Shown here in pieces: positions 45,906-55,940 of a stretch of DNA of 64,000 nucleotides. This stretch comes from Echinimonas agarilytica. Lineage in GTDB: Bacteria > Pseudomonadota > Gammaproteobacteria > Enterobacterales > Neiellaceae. Location: the NCBI RefSeq assembly GCF_023703465.1, contig NZ_JAMQGP010000003.1, forward strand, positions 124,001 through 188,000, in the 5' to 3' direction. The first letter of the stretch is position 1; the number at the start of each line of letters is the position of its first letter. Under the pieces are notes generated by a model. That model did not search any database, was not told the DNA's origin, and saw only the letters and a program-made list of their open reading frames with translations. Made by a program: the position numbers and the translations under genes.

Positions 45906-47348
45906 CTATTCCTTTAGTCGGCTGATTAAGTCATCGTAAAACACATCATCGGTAAAGTTAGACAGCGACAAATGCTCGGCCGATGGTGCTTTGTTTATCG
46001 CCCGACGCGTGAGCTCTTGGTGCGTAATGATGATGTCGATATCATCAGTCAAATGGTCAATCGCCATATTTCGAACGTCGATATCCAGCGCAGCAGCCAC
46101 TACTTTTTTACGGAGCAAGTTCGCACCCATTGCGCTTGAACCCATGCCTGCATCACAAGCCACCACGATTGTTTTAAATGTTTTTTCTGGCAACGGTTGA
46201 ATAGGAACAACTGGCGCGAATACTTGTTGAGATCCCACAGAGCCCTCAGCTTCAGTATGAACATTGGCTATAGGAGTATTGGCTGTAGGGGTATATTCAG
46301 CGCCCAATTCTTCGTTTGCTTTCGCTTCTAATGCTGCTCGTTTCACGAAAAAGCTGGCAATAATAAAAGATACAAGTGTGGAGCTAACAATCGACACTAC
46401 AACGCCCAACATGCTGCTTTTGGGGCTCATCAGCAATATGGCAAATATGCTGCCTGGTGATGCCGGAGAGACTAATCCTGCATTAAACATGCTCATGGTT
46501 GCCACCCCCGTTGCTCCGCCTGCAATCACGGCCAGCAGTAGGCGCGGATTCATTAATACGTAGGGAAAGTACACCTCATGGATACCACCAAAGAACTGAA
46601 TGATAATGGCGCCGGGCGCGGTTTGTTTGGAAAGGCCGTGGCTGAACAAGCTATACGCCAGTAGAACACCTAAACCGGGTCCAGGATTGGACTCGATCAA
46701 AAAGAAAATAGACTGGCCCACTTCACTGGCTTGTTGCATGCTAATGGGCGAAAAAATGCCATGGTTAATGGCATTGTTGAGAAATAGAACTTTGGCAGGC
46801 TCCACCAAAATTGAAGTCAGTGGTAATAGGTTGTGCTGCACTAAGGTATCAACACCTGCGGCAAGCGCCTCTGCAAACCAATCGGCCAAGGGCCCAAGTA
46901 CCACTAATGCAAGTAACGATAGCAACATACCAACAATGCCCGCTGAGAAGTTGTTTACCAACATCTCAAAGCCACTTTTGACCTTGCCTTCAAGCGCGCT
47001 GTCCACCGTTTTAATCACCCATCCCGCGAGTGGACCAGCAATCATCGCGCCTAAAAACATCGGATCATCAGAGCCAACAATGCAGCCCATAGTGGTAACT
47101 GCGCCTACCACACCACCGCGTTCGGCAGCGATCAACTTACCGCCGGTATAACCAATGAGCAGCGGCAACATGTAGGTGATCATGGGGTCGATCATCACCG
47201 CCAACGTTGCATTCGGTAGCCAGCCGCTTGGTATAAATAAAGCGGTGATAAATCCCCATGCGATAAACGCAGCGATATTGGGCATCACCATATTACTTAA
47301 GAAGCGTCCGAACGATTGAATTCGGCTTTTGGTATTGCTGTTGAGCAT
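45906..47348 (-). CDS. Mannitol-family PTS permease IICB (paralogue without IIA)
   Basis: A 480-residue protein closely similar to the N-terminal three quarters of MtlA in this window: MLNSNTKSRIQSFGRFLSN against MLNDNVKVRVQSFGRFLSN at the start, the same IIC loop (FGGIHEVYFPYVLM), and a IIB domain with phospho-Cys in VACDAGMGSSAMGA. It ends after IIB, so phosphate must come from a separate IIA, most simply that of MtlA. The frame opens with TTG at 47360; the ATG at 47348 matches the paralogue's start and has GGAA upstream. It could take up mannitol or a related hexitol. The gene precedes mtlR in the same direction and probably shares its transcript. Confidence 0.9.
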   Translation of the reverse strand: MLNSNTKSRIQSFGRFLSNMVMPNIAAFIAWGFITALFIPSGWLPNATLAVMIDPMITYMLPLLIGYTGGKLIAAERGGVVGAVTTMGCIVGSDDPMFLGAMIAGPLAGWVIKTVDSALEGKVKSGFEMLVNNFSAGIVGMLLSLLALVVLGPLADWFAEALAAGVDTLVQHNLLPLTSILVEPAKVLFLNNAINHGIFSPISMQQASEVGQSIFFLIESNPGPGLGVLLAYSLFSHGLSKQTAPGAIIIQFFGGIHEVYFPYVLMNPRLLLAVIAGGATGVATMSMFNAGLVSPASPGSIFAILLMSPKSSMLGVVVSIVSSTLVSFIIASFFVKRAALEAKANEELGAEYTPTANTPIANVHTEAEGSVGSQQVFAPVVPIQPLPEKTFKTIVVACDAGMGSSAMGANLLRKKVVAAALDIDVRNMAIDHLTDDIDIIITHQELTRRAINKAPSAEHLSLSNFTDDVFYDDLISRLKE

Positions 47349-47621
47349 GTCGGGTTCCAATGTAAGCGATAAAGCACCGCGCTGAACGGTTAATAATGCG
47401 ACAGTTTTCAGTCGAGTACGAATCTATCGTGCTCGCAATGGTCTGAGTTTACATCAGGTTTGTGGTTTCGGCTGATTTTACCGAGCAAGTTTTCCCCCAA
47501 GGGCATGATCCGCATTAAATTTTATTGAAAAATAGCGGAGCAACCAGATCGAACCCAGCAAGAATAAGCGTCCACCTTATGCTATACCTCATACAATGGA
47601 GAATGATAGGGACGTTCAACG

Positions 47622-48920
47622 ATGACAGACAATCATGAAAGTGATGTGCCTACACTTGAACCTCAGGCTGCGCTGGAATTGTGGAAACAAGGCTCAAAAG
47701 TTTGGAATGATTGGGTGGCTGAAAACCCTATTTACAATATCGATTTTTCCGAACTAGATTTTGAGCCCTGTCGTTCAGTGCCGTCCTCCTCGATTTCATT
47801 TGATGATTATCGGTTCCCAAAAGGTCAAGTGAACTTCACAAATACTCATTTTGGTGACGGCCCGACCTTATTTAACAATACAAGTTTTGGCGAAGGGGAT
47901 GTTGATTTCAGTGGGGTGTTCTTCGGCCGATTTGATTTGGTGTTCACAAATGCCAAATTTGGCAAAGGGAAAATCCGTTTTCTAGCGGATTTTGGACAGG
48001 AAAGTGACGTCAACTTTCAGGGCACTGACTTTGGTGACGGAGAAACGGATTTTTCCGACTCCGTCTTTCATGCAGGGAAAGTCGACTTCTCTCATTGCTA
48101 TTTTGGCAAAGGGCAGGTGACCTTCAATAAAGTAAAATACAGCCATGCGAATGTTTTATTCGAGAAGATTTATTGCGCAGCAGATTTTACCATGACGTCT
48201 CCTGAAGACTTAAAGGACTTATCATTTCGCGGGGCAACGCTTGAGCGGTCGCTTGACCTAAAAAAGGTCAGCACATTATCTGTCATCGATTTGGTCGGAA
48301 CCCGAATATCCAATCAATTGTCGTTGTTTCATTACACCTACAACATTCATCGTGAACCCCGTTACCGAAAGGTGTACACCGACCGGCAAAAAATAAGTTA
48401 CCGATTGAAGCGTCGATACCTATCGCCACTTAAGTCGCGTCGTCCATATGATTCAGAAAAACTCAATCGTTTAAAAGAGCTGGCGGAGGTGAATAAAGAT
48501 CACGGGCTTGCGTTACGTGCCAATGCTGATGAGCACAGAGTGCGGCGTTGGCGAACCATGAGCACTGCTCATTCAATGCTAGATATGTTGTATTCCGGTT
48601 TGTGCGATTATGGTCAGAGTATCCTTCGGCCGTTGTTGTATTGGTGGTTGTCGATTGTGATGTTTGGTGGTGTTTATGCCATGTTGGCCTCTACAACGAC
48701 TTCTGTTCGGCAGGTGTGGGAATTAATGATGTTTTCAGCCGCCAATAGTTTGCCCTTCTTAGCGCAGGCTCGAACGGCGCGCGGAATCGGCATCGACACT
48801 CACTTCGTCCAATCAGATATGCTGGCATGGGTGATCCCCATTGTATTGTTTCAAGGGGTGGTGTCTGTTGTGTTGGTGTTCTTATTGGGGTTAGGGCTTA
48901 GAAATCGTTTCAGATTGTAA
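47622..48920 (+). CDS. Beta-solenoid (pentapeptide-like) repeat membrane protein
   Basis: A 432-residue protein. Residues about 60-185 carry a regular repeat built on FGxGxVxFxxxxF, for instance HFGDGPTLF, SFGEGDVDFSGVFFG and YFGKGQVTFNK, with a unit near 20 residues. This pattern suits a right-handed quadrilateral beta-helix of the pentapeptide-repeat class. A basic linker (about 245-330) follows. The C-terminal 110 residues hold about three membrane segments (near 337-357, 365-385 and 400-425, ending FLLGLGLRNRFRL). The repeats should lie in the cytoplasm. No function is known to me; the C-terminal layout recalls small channel-like membrane modules of pentapeptide proteins, but no selectivity filter is visible. 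Confidence 0.7.
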   Translation: MTDNHESDVPTLEPQAALELWKQGSKVWNDWVAENPIYNIDFSELDFEPCRSVPSSSISFDDYRFPKGQVNFTNTHFGDGPTLFNNTSFGEGDVDFSGVFFGRFDLVFTNAKFGKGKIRFLADFGQESDVNFQGTDFGDGETDFSDSVFHAGKVDFSHCYFGKGQVTFNKVKYSHANVLFEKIYCAADFTMTSPEDLKDLSFRGATLERSLDLKKVSTLSVIDLVGTRISNQLSLFHYTYNIHREPRYRKVYTDRQKISYRLKRRYLSPLKSRRPYDSEKLNRLKELAEVNKDHGLALRANADEHRVRRWRTMSTAHSMLDMLYSGLCDYGQSILRPLLYWWLSIVMFGGVYAMLASTTTSVRQVWELMMFSAANSLPFLAQARTARGIGIDTHFVQSDMLAWVIPIVLFQGVVSVVLVFLLGLGLRNRFRL

Positions 48921-48971
48921 TGCCTGAGTATGCTTGTGATGCCCTTCGTGCGGATATCATTGGGAGTTTGA

Positions 48972-49352
48972 ATGTATTTTATTGCAGCTTTTGGCTTTCT
49001 CATGCTGTGTTTGAGTAGCATGATGATAATACGCCCTCAATTGTGGGCAGATGGCATCGTTCAATTTAGCCGTAGACGTTATTTTCATTGGTTTGAGGTC
49101 TTAAGTCGGTTGGCAGTAGGCGCAATGCTGGTTGTGTTTCATTCATCCTCGATCTATCCCCAATTGATAAAGGGGATGGGGTATGTACTGATTACAGTGA
49201 GTGTAGGGCTGGTTCTGATAGGGGCGAACAAGCATCGTCAGTTTGCAGTGTGGTCGGCGCGTAAATTTCAGAAAACGTTCAGAATTGCAGGTGCAGTCTC
49301 ATTTATGTTTGGTTTGTTTTTGATGTATATTTCCATCGCAGTGACATTTTAA
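48972..49352 (+). CDS. Small four-helix membrane protein of unknown function
   Basis: A 126-residue protein with about four hydrophobic segments (near 3-22, 45-62, 68-86 and 104-124) and basic loops (SRRRYFHWF, NKHRQFAVWSARKFQK). I do not recognise the family. A GGGAG ribosome site precedes the ATG at 48972. It follows the solenoid-repeat membrane protein by 51 bases on the same strand and may be cotranscribed with it. Confidence 0.6.
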   Translation: MYFIAAFGFLMLCLSSMMIIRPQLWADGIVQFSRRRYFHWFEVLSRLAVGAMLVVFHSSSIYPQLIKGMGYVLITVSVGLVLIGANKHRQFAVWSARKFQKTFRIAGAVSFMFGLFLMYISIAVTF

Positions 49353-49441
49353 TCGCCGTGCGACTCATCAGTGGTGAAGGGCGAGTCCGCTTTCTACACT
49401 ATGAATTCTCAATAGCGGCCAACCACTTTAAAAAGCTGACA

Positions 49442-50701
49442 TTAACGATTGAATATCACCTCAACTTTCCAAGCTTGTTCATCGTGAATGGTTTTGTAAT
49501 GCCAGCCGTGATGTGCAATGAGTCGTTGAGTTAACTCCAGCCCCAATCCGAAACCTAGATTGTCTTCGCTTGTTTCAGTGCCATGGTTATGGTTGACGAT
49601 GGAAATTTTCCTATCTGTTTGAATGATATCAACTTTGCCTTTTTGAGTGTGCTGGAACGCGTTCCGGATTAAATTGGCAATGACAATACGACATAAGCTT
49701 TCAGGTAGCTCGGCTTCGGCGTTATCCACGCTTAGATTGACATCAACGGGTTTGCCTTGCAGTAAATAATGAAGTTCTGACTCAATTTGTTTCGTTAATT
49801 CACCGATTTGAAGAACCTGACTTGGTAATGACTTTCCTTCTTGGCGATTAAGCCACAACAGGGTTTCAGTTAGGTCGGTCATTGTATAGCCTGCGCGCTC
49901 GATTCGATCCAATACCGCTAACTGCTTTTGAGTTGGAATTTGCTTATTGATCATCTTACGGAGTAACTCTGCATTTGTGCGGGTTACTGCAATGGGGGTG
50001 CGCAATTCATGACTGGCATAGCCTAAAAAGCGTTGCTCTCGTTCAAGGCTTTTTTGCACGGAGCTAAGACTCGAACGAATCAATTCTGCCAATGAATTTA
50101 ATTCGCTGTAGTGAAAGTTAGGAACGGGCTGAGTCAGCTGTTCTTTATCTAAGCCTTTGGCCCAATTTCTTAAGCGCTCAACTGGTGATGCAATTTTCCG
50201 CTGCACCACAATTAATACTAAGGAGAAGAAAAGTATTGCAACCAAGCCGGTTAAAATGATGTAGAAGAATGGTGGCAATTGCCCATTAAATTTTTCATCC
50301 TTGCGGAGGTGTTCCAATACTAAAGCTGCGTAACGAACCTTGTCGCCTTCTACAATTTTCATCACAAAGTAGCCAAACTTCGGTGGAGATATGATTGGAA
50401 TACCATCAATGACCTTGACCAATTTATTTGGGGTTAACTCAGCTTCAACAAAGTTGTATTGGATGGGAAGCGGTAAATCTTGCCATGTTGCCGCAATGGT
50501 TAAGTCATCCGCTTGCAGTGGTGAATCATTGTCTCCTAGCGCAAGGGCCATAGCTTGCGAGCGAAGCATGCCGCTCATCGCCATATCCATGCCTGAGAAA
50601 AAGTAATTCACAGCGGTTGCTGTCAGTACGCCAATGGTCAGTGTGCCGGTGAATAGCATGGCAACGAGAAAGTAAATTCGAATACTCGGTCTTATTTTCA
50701 C
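49442..50701 (-). CDS. Sensor histidine kinase
   Basis: A 419-residue inner-membrane kinase. Two membrane segments (about 10-32 and 144-166) enclose a periplasmic sensor of roughly 110 residues. A HAMP-like linker (ASPVERLRNW) leads to the dimerisation helix with phospho-His231 in GYASHELRTPIAV. The ATP-binding domain has the N box NLIRNAFQH and a G box GFGLGLELTQRL. It starts with GTG at 50701, overlapping the TGA of the response regulator gene by four bases, so the pair is coupled. It lies downstream of the RND efflux operon on the same strand and may sense envelope stress or a pump substrate; this is inferred. Confidence 0.9.
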   Translation of the reverse strand: MKIRPSIRIYFLVAMLFTGTLTIGVLTATAVNYFFSGMDMAMSGMLRSQAMALALGDNDSPLQADDLTIAATWQDLPLPIQYNFVEAELTPNKLVKVIDGIPIISPPKFGYFVMKIVEGDKVRYAALVLEHLRKDEKFNGQLPPFFYIILTGLVAILFFSLVLIVVQRKIASPVERLRNWAKGLDKEQLTQPVPNFHYSELNSLAELIRSSLSSVQKSLEREQRFLGYASHELRTPIAVTRTNAELLRKMINKQIPTQKQLAVLDRIERAGYTMTDLTETLLWLNRQEGKSLPSQVLQIGELTKQIESELHYLLQGKPVDVNLSVDNAEAELPESLCRIVIANLIRNAFQHTQKGKVDIIQTDRKISIVNHNHGTETSEDNLGFGLGLELTQRLIAHHGWHYKTIHDEQAWKVEVIFNR

Positions 50702-51387
50702 GCTTGGGCCTCTTCTTTTTTCAAGGCAAATCCGTGTCCTGTGATGGTGTGAATCAGCTTGTGTTCTGAATGGCCATCAACAGCTTTTCTTAGATTAAAC
50801 ATGTGTACCTTGAGGCTATTGCTGTCTGGCTGAACATCTCCCCATACGCTTTGCATCAATTTGTCACGAGAAACGGTATTCGGACTATTCCGCAGTAAAC
50901 ATTCCAATAACTTAATGCCGATTGGTGAAAGCTTAATGGCTTGATTGGCACGCGTAGCTACTTTTTTTTGTAAATCTAACTGAAGATCGTCCACTTTAAG
51001 CTTACTGATTTGGCCGCTGCGCCGACGAGAAAGCACTTGGGTGCGAACAATCAATTCTTCCATGGCAAATGGTTTCACTAAATAGTCATCTGCACCTTTC
51101 GAAAAACCGGTTAGCTTGTCGTCCAAGGTGTCGCGCGCGGTTAGCATCAGGATTGGCACATCAATGCCTTGAGAGCGAATGCGTTCACTGACCTCAAGGC
51201 CGTTCATTTTGGGAAGGTTTAAATCTAGGATCACAACATCATAGTGGTTTGATTCAATAAGGCTGTAGCCCGATAAACCATTTGCGGCATGATCACACTG
51301 GATGCCTTCCAGTTCTAGGTAGTCGATAATGGCTGTTGCGAGGTCGATATCATCTTCCACCAGCAGCAGTTGTAGATTTTCAGCCAT
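50698..51387 (-). CDS. OmpR-family response regulator
   Basis: A 229-residue regulator. The receiver domain has the acidic pocket VEDD (residues 10-13), phospho-acceptor Asp55 in VVILDLNLPKMNG and the conserved lysine in DYLVKPFAMEEL. The C-terminal winged helix (about 130-229) includes RDKLMQSVWGD and SNSLKVHMFNLRKAV. A GAGAG site precedes the ATG at 51387. It pairs with the kinase gene immediately downstream. The RND pump gene ends 121 bases upstream, making the pump genes a likely target. Confidence 0.92.
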   Translation of the reverse strand: MAENLQLLLVEDDIDLATAIIDYLELEGIQCDHAANGLSGYSLIESNHYDVVILDLNLPKMNGLEVSERIRSQGIDVPILMLTARDTLDDKLTGFSKGADDYLVKPFAMEELIVRTQVLSRRRSGQISKLKVDDLQLDLQKKVATRANQAIKLSPIGIKLLECLLRNSPNTVSRDKLMQSVWGDVQPDSNSLKVHMFNLRKAVDGHSEHKLIHTITGHGFALKKEEAQA

Positions 51388-51508
51388 TATTTCTCTCTCA
51401 TTGTTTTATATGGTGAGGGAACGTTCAAAATCAAAGCGTTGTTGGCTTTGCTGCCCTCGTCAAGCTCAAATAGATGTATTTTATGGCATCTTTGCACTTT
51501 GCTTTGTC

Positions 51509-54500
51509 TCAATAACTAAGGTTTGTATTCTGCCCCAGAACCCTATTTTTTAGTGCGCTAATGAGCTGTTTTACATCATTTTGAATCATTAACAGTGACG
51601 GTGTAAGTAGCAAAGTGATGACGGTTGCAAACAAAATCCCGTAACCCAGAGCCGCCGCTGCGGGAATTAAGAACTGTGCCTGCATTGAAGTTTCACTCAA
51701 GATAGGAGCAAGACCCGCAAAAGTTGTCACTGAGGTGAGTAACACAGCGCGCATACGAGCGGTACATGCTTTCTCAATTGCTTCATTGATAGACAAATTC
51801 TTGTCTTTCACCAGTTCATTAAAGCGTGACACCAATAGCAGGCTATCATTCACCACAACACCGCTTAATGCCAAAATTCCGTTCAGCGATAAAATACTCA
51901 GCGTTAAATCATTCAACCAGTGGCCTAAGATTGCACCGACAATGCCGAACGGGATTGCAACCATGATAATCAGTGGCTGCACGTATGATTTGAGAGGAAC
52001 GGCCAGCAGAGCGAAAATTGCGATCAGTGCCAAAATGAAGGTTGATTGCATCGAATCTGTTGACTCTTTTTGCTGTTCAGCTTCGCCTGCAAAGTCGATG
52101 GACACCGTTGGATAATTCAACTTCAATTCTTTAACAATACTGTTTTGTAGCTGTGCGACCAACTCATTTGAGGCGATAATGTCTTGGTCCAACGACGCCG
52201 TAATATAAATAGCTCGTTGATTATCAATGCGTGTGATCTCTGATTGTTGATAACCCGAATGCACAGCCGCTACCGTTGTGAGTGGAACCACTGTGCCATC
52301 TGCCGTGCGCACATTCGATGCTTTAATATCTGCCAGAGTTTGGCGGGCTTCTTCGGGATAACGAACACGGACTTTCACTTCGTCTTTGCCCCGTTGGAAA
52401 CGCTGAACAATATCGCCCCCAAATGATTGCAACGCTTGCTGTGCCAAAGCTGCGGTATCCATGCCCAATGCACGGCCTTGGTCAGTTAACTCAAACCGGT
52501 ATTGTGGTTCTCCTAGGTCTAAATTGTCGTCAATACCACTTACTCCGGCGACCTCTTGAAGCTGGGTTTTGAACTTGTTTGCGGCTTCTGTCAGCAGCAT
52601 TTCATCACTGGCTTTCAACTCGACCTTAAAGGCGTCTACCATTTCCTTCATAGAAAGAACTTTGAGTTTTTTCACGCCTTCCATATGAGATGAATTGGCC
52701 AGCCAAAGTTTGGCAAAATCGTTTGAGGTATAGCTTGCTTCCTCGTCAAGCTCAATCGTGACAGAGCCTGCTTTATCTTCACTGGCAATCACCTGAACGC
52801 TGTCAATTGCTGATTTATCACCGCCATGTTCGGCGCGTAATTGCTGGTCTACCTCAATAGCATTTTGTTCAAGAGCTAATAGGTTTGTGTGGGTTTGGCC
52901 AAAGCCGCTGTCGTTGTACATGCGAATATCAGCGGTCACAGTATCACCGGTAATTGCTGGGAAAAAGGCAACGCGAACGGCTCCGGTAAATGGCATGCCA
53001 ACCACTAATATAAACAATGCTACAAAGCCTAAAACCACTGCATATCGGAAGTTTAATGCTTGTTGAATGGCACGCTTATAAACCTTGTGATTAAGCCATT
53101 CAAGACCGTTATCGGCACCTTGTTGAATGCGATTCCAAATGCCTTTCTTTTCGCTACGCTGAGTATTGACATGAGCAAGGTGCGAAGGCAGGATCAGCTT
53201 TGACTCAACCAATGACAGCATCAAGCAGATAGCAACCACAGAGGCGAACTGTGCGTAAATTTGCCCCATTTTGCCGTCAACCATGGCTATCGATACAAAT
53301 GCGACCACAGTGGTAAGCACACCAAAGATCGTAGGTGCAGCAACTTTGTGCGTACCAATAATGGTGCTCTTGATAGAGTCTCCTTGTTCTCGGCGAGTGG
53401 TGTACACGCTTTCACCAATGACCACGGCATCATCAACAACAATACCCAACGCCATGATAAAACCAAAAGTGGTCATTTCATTAATGGTTAAGCCCATAAA
53501 AGAATCGGTCATGAAGTAAAGCGTGCCGCAGAATACAAAGGGCAAACTCGCCGCGACCCAAAACGCAACTCGAACATTAAGAAATAGCGCAAGAACGATA
53601 AAGACTAATGCAATACCTGTCATCGCATTCTTAATTAGTAATGACAAACGCTCTTTAATTAGCGTGCTTTTGTCGTACCAGCTTTCAATCTCAACGTTGT
53701 CAGGAAGAAGGTTGCTCGCTTGCCAAGCATCAATCACTTGCTTAGCCTGATTGACAATGCCGATCACGTCGCTGTATTCATCCATTACAATCTGGATGCC
53801 CATCGAACTTTGTTGGTTGTAGCGAGATAAACTGAAGATATCTTCTTCAAAACCATCGGTAATGGTTGCAATATCACCTAACTGAATTTGGCTGCCGTTT
53901 GCGGTTGTTAAGACAGGAATCGTTCTAAAGTCTTCAACCTCATAAGCTTGCTCGCTCACTTTGAGGCGAACGGTCTTTTCTCCATTGCGCAAACTGGTTG
54001 CAATGCTGGTTGATGACTCCGCGTTAATCACATTTGATACATCGGTGAGCGTTAAGTTGTAGGCTTGCAGCTTGGACTCATCCACTTCAACTGAAATCAT
54101 TGGATCTATCTTCGCTTTGATGTCCAAATCACGAATTTCACTTTGGGCGAGTAAGTCTGATTTAAGCTGCTCTGCTAAATCTTGCAGTGTGCCGCGATCG
54201 GTGTCGCCATAGAGTTGAATCCACAATGCATGCTCTTGCCTGCGCGCTTTATCGATGACTGGATTATCGGCTTCGACAGGCAGGTTGTTGATTGCGTCGA
54301 CCTTGGTTTTTACGTCATCGAGCAATACGTCTAGCTCGTAATTGGTTTCTTTTTCGATAGAGACATGGCTACCTGTGGAATCTGAGGTTGACGTAATGTG
54401 TTTGATCCCCGACACCGTTTCTAACGCTTCTTCGATCTTGATTGCGATGCCTTCTTCGGCCTGAATCGGATCACCACTGTCGTATGTGACTGAGACCGTT

Positions 54501-54709
54501 ACAATGTCTGGTTCTAAGCTTGGAAAAGCTTCCTTACGGAGATTATTGACTGACAGTAAACCCAACAGGATCACACCAATCATCAGCAAGTTTGCTGCAA
54601 CCGAATTTTGGGCAAACCAAGCGATAACGCCTTTTGGGTAAGGTTGCTCTAAATGACTTGAATCTGAACCGTCGTTGCTCGTGTCTTTATCTACAAGATT
54701 ACCGCTCAT
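51509..54709 (-). CDS. RND efflux pump inner-membrane transporter
   Basis: A 1066-residue AcrB-superfamily transporter from the ATG at 54709, one base after the adaptor's stop, with GGAGA upstream; two longer starts (54751, 54730) overlap the adaptor gene. Twelve membrane segments and two large periplasmic loops are evident. The proton-relay pair lies in ALGIVVDDAVVIGE. Typical landmarks are PSLEPDIVTVSVTYDSGDPIQAEEGIAIKIEEAL near the N-terminus and LSLNGILALSGVVVNDSLLLV in the second half. It exports hydrophobic or amphiphilic compounds with the adaptor and outer-membrane factor upstream. The substrate cannot be read from sequence. Confidence 0.93.
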   Translation of the reverse strand: MSGNLVDKDTSNDGSDSSHLEQPYPKGVIAWFAQNSVAANLLMIGVILLGLLSVNNLRKEAFPSLEPDIVTVSVTYDSGDPIQAEEGIAIKIEEALETVSGIKHITSTSDSTGSHVSIEKETNYELDVLLDDVKTKVDAINNLPVEADNPVIDKARRQEHALWIQLYGDTDRGTLQDLAEQLKSDLLAQSEIRDLDIKAKIDPMISVEVDESKLQAYNLTLTDVSNVINAESSTSIATSLRNGEKTVRLKVSEQAYEVEDFRTIPVLTTANGSQIQLGDIATITDGFEEDIFSLSRYNQQSSMGIQIVMDEYSDVIGIVNQAKQVIDAWQASNLLPDNVEIESWYDKSTLIKERLSLLIKNAMTGIALVFIVLALFLNVRVAFWVAASLPFVFCGTLYFMTDSFMGLTINEMTTFGFIMALGIVVDDAVVIGESVYTTRREQGDSIKSTIIGTHKVAAPTIFGVLTTVVAFVSIAMVDGKMGQIYAQFASVVAICLMLSLVESKLILPSHLAHVNTQRSEKKGIWNRIQQGADNGLEWLNHKVYKRAIQQALNFRYAVVLGFVALFILVVGMPFTGAVRVAFFPAITGDTVTADIRMYNDSGFGQTHTNLLALEQNAIEVDQQLRAEHGGDKSAIDSVQVIASEDKAGSVTIELDEEASYTSNDFAKLWLANSSHMEGVKKLKVLSMKEMVDAFKVELKASDEMLLTEAANKFKTQLQEVAGVSGIDDNLDLGEPQYRFELTDQGRALGMDTAALAQQALQSFGGDIVQRFQRGKDEVKVRVRYPEEARQTLADIKASNVRTADGTVVPLTTVAAVHSGYQQSEITRIDNQRAIYITASLDQDIIASNELVAQLQNSIVKELKLNYPTVSIDFAGEAEQQKESTDSMQSTFILALIAIFALLAVPLKSYVQPLIIMVAIPFGIVGAILGHWLNDLTLSILSLNGILALSGVVVNDSLLLVSRFNELVKDKNLSINEAIEKACTARMRAVLLTSVTTFAGLAPILSETSMQAQFLIPAAAALGYGILFATVITLLLTPSLLMIQNDVKQLISALKNRVLGQNTNLSY

Positions 54710-54710
54710 T

Positions 54711-55940
54711 TTAGTCTTCTCCAGATTCATTATTCGCAGTAACCCATGCAATATCTGTTGATGCTTGTGCCAGTTTAGGCTTAACCATCATGCCGGTCTT
54801 AAAGTTACTCAGTGGACGTTTGACCACCTGCACATTGTCTGAAGGTTCGGTTGGCTTGATATAGATATGGCCTTGACGCTCAAAGACTTTGGTTGCGGCC
54901 TTGTTAGCTAACAGACCTTGTGCATCGACCGTCCAGATCTCGCCTTGCTGAGATAATGCTGATGCAGGAAGTTGCCACAAATTATTCACTTCAGTGCCTT
55001 GGATCGTCGCTTTCACAAAAGTACCTGGGAATAGTGGCTCTGTTTGTTCGAGGGGATTATCAATTACTAATACAACAGAGCGTTGACGAGTTTCTTGAGC
55101 AACATACTGAAAACTGCGTTCAATGGTCGCGTTCCAAGAGTGCGAGCCGGTGCTATTGGTAATGGTTGCCGTCCAATTCATTTCCGAAGATGTATTGTGC
55201 TTGGGTAAGTTTGCCCACTGCGAATCAGACAGGGGAATTTCAATTTCAATACGGTCGATACTGTAAAGTGTCGCCACATTGGAACCTACGTTGAGGTAGC
55301 TGCCCGGCTGAATGTCACGAGCGATAACAACGCCATCAAATGGGGCGATAATTTGTGTCTTTTCGAGGTCGTTTTTTGCTTTTTCCAAAGCTTTTTGCGC
55401 ATTTTCAAGCTTGGCTTGCGCACTGGCGAGCTGCGGTTCACGCAAAACCAAAGGAGAACTCGGCTCGCCCGTTAGGCCAGAACGTTGCCATTCTGAGCGA
55501 GCTTGCTCACCTTCACGCTGCTCTTCAAGTAGCTCTTGCTTTGCATTGGCAAGGTCATACTTTGCAGCGGTTACGGCTTGTTCATATGTGGTTGCATCAA
55601 GCGTTGCTAACAGGTCTCCTTGCTGAATAGTTTTACCCGCTTCAAACGATTCTGAAAGCCATTCAACACGGCCACTGACCTCACTGGTATAAGCCAATTC
55701 GAAGCGTGGCTTCGTTTCGCCATAACCCACAACTTGAGCTTGGTAGCTGGCGGGTTGAACTAACTGAACTGCCACTTGAGGTAGCGACAGCTCGGTTTGT
55801 GGCTTCGCTTTTCGCATTGGTTTTTCTTGTTCAGCTTGGGCAATTTGAGCCCCGTTGTAACTCATAACAGCAAAAATTAAACCGACCGAAGCCAGTGTGA
55901 TGGCAACGCTTTTTGCATTGTTTTTGAGTGCGTTTTTCAT
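54711..55940 (-). CDS. RND efflux periplasmic adaptor (HlyD/MFP family)
   Basis: A 409-residue membrane-fusion protein joining the pump to the outer-membrane channel. A signal anchor (about 10-32, ITLASVGLIFAVMSY) is followed by a lipoyl-type half (GRVEWLSESFEAGKTIQQGDLLATLD). An alpha-hairpin rich in Ala/Glu/Gln/Lys follows (about 100-195), then the second lipoyl half (APFDGVVIARDIQPGSYLNVG) and beta-barrel domains. GGAGA precedes the ATG at 55940, which overlaps the stop of the outer-membrane factor gene by four bases. The hairpin contains a Gly-Glu-Pro-Ser-Ser-Pro stretch at its tip region. Confidence 0.92.
   Translation of the reverse strand: MKNALKNNAKSVAITLASVGLIFAVMSYNGAQIAQAEQEKPMRKAKPQTELSLPQVAVQLVQPASYQAQVVGYGETKPRFELAYTSEVSGRVEWLSESFEAGKTIQQGDLLATLDATTYEQAVTAAKYDLANAKQELLEEQREGEQARSEWQRSGLTGEPSSPLVLREPQLASAQAKLENAQKALEKAKNDLEKTQIIAPFDGVVIARDIQPGSYLNVGSNVATLYSIDRIEIEIPLSDSQWANLPKHNTSSEMNWTATITNSTGSHSWNATIERSFQYVAQETRQRSVVLVIDNPLEQTEPLFPGTFVKATIQGTEVNNLWQLPASALSQQGEIWTVDAQGLLANKAATKVFERQGHIYIKPTEPSDNVQVVKRPLSNFKTGMMVKPKLAQASTDIAWVTANNESGED

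Noticed and set aside
46600..47151. A 183-codon rightward frame opposite the IICB permease gene
   Set aside because: It is fully antisense to a clearly conserved gene, and a similar mirror frame is seen opposite the mtlA paralogue.
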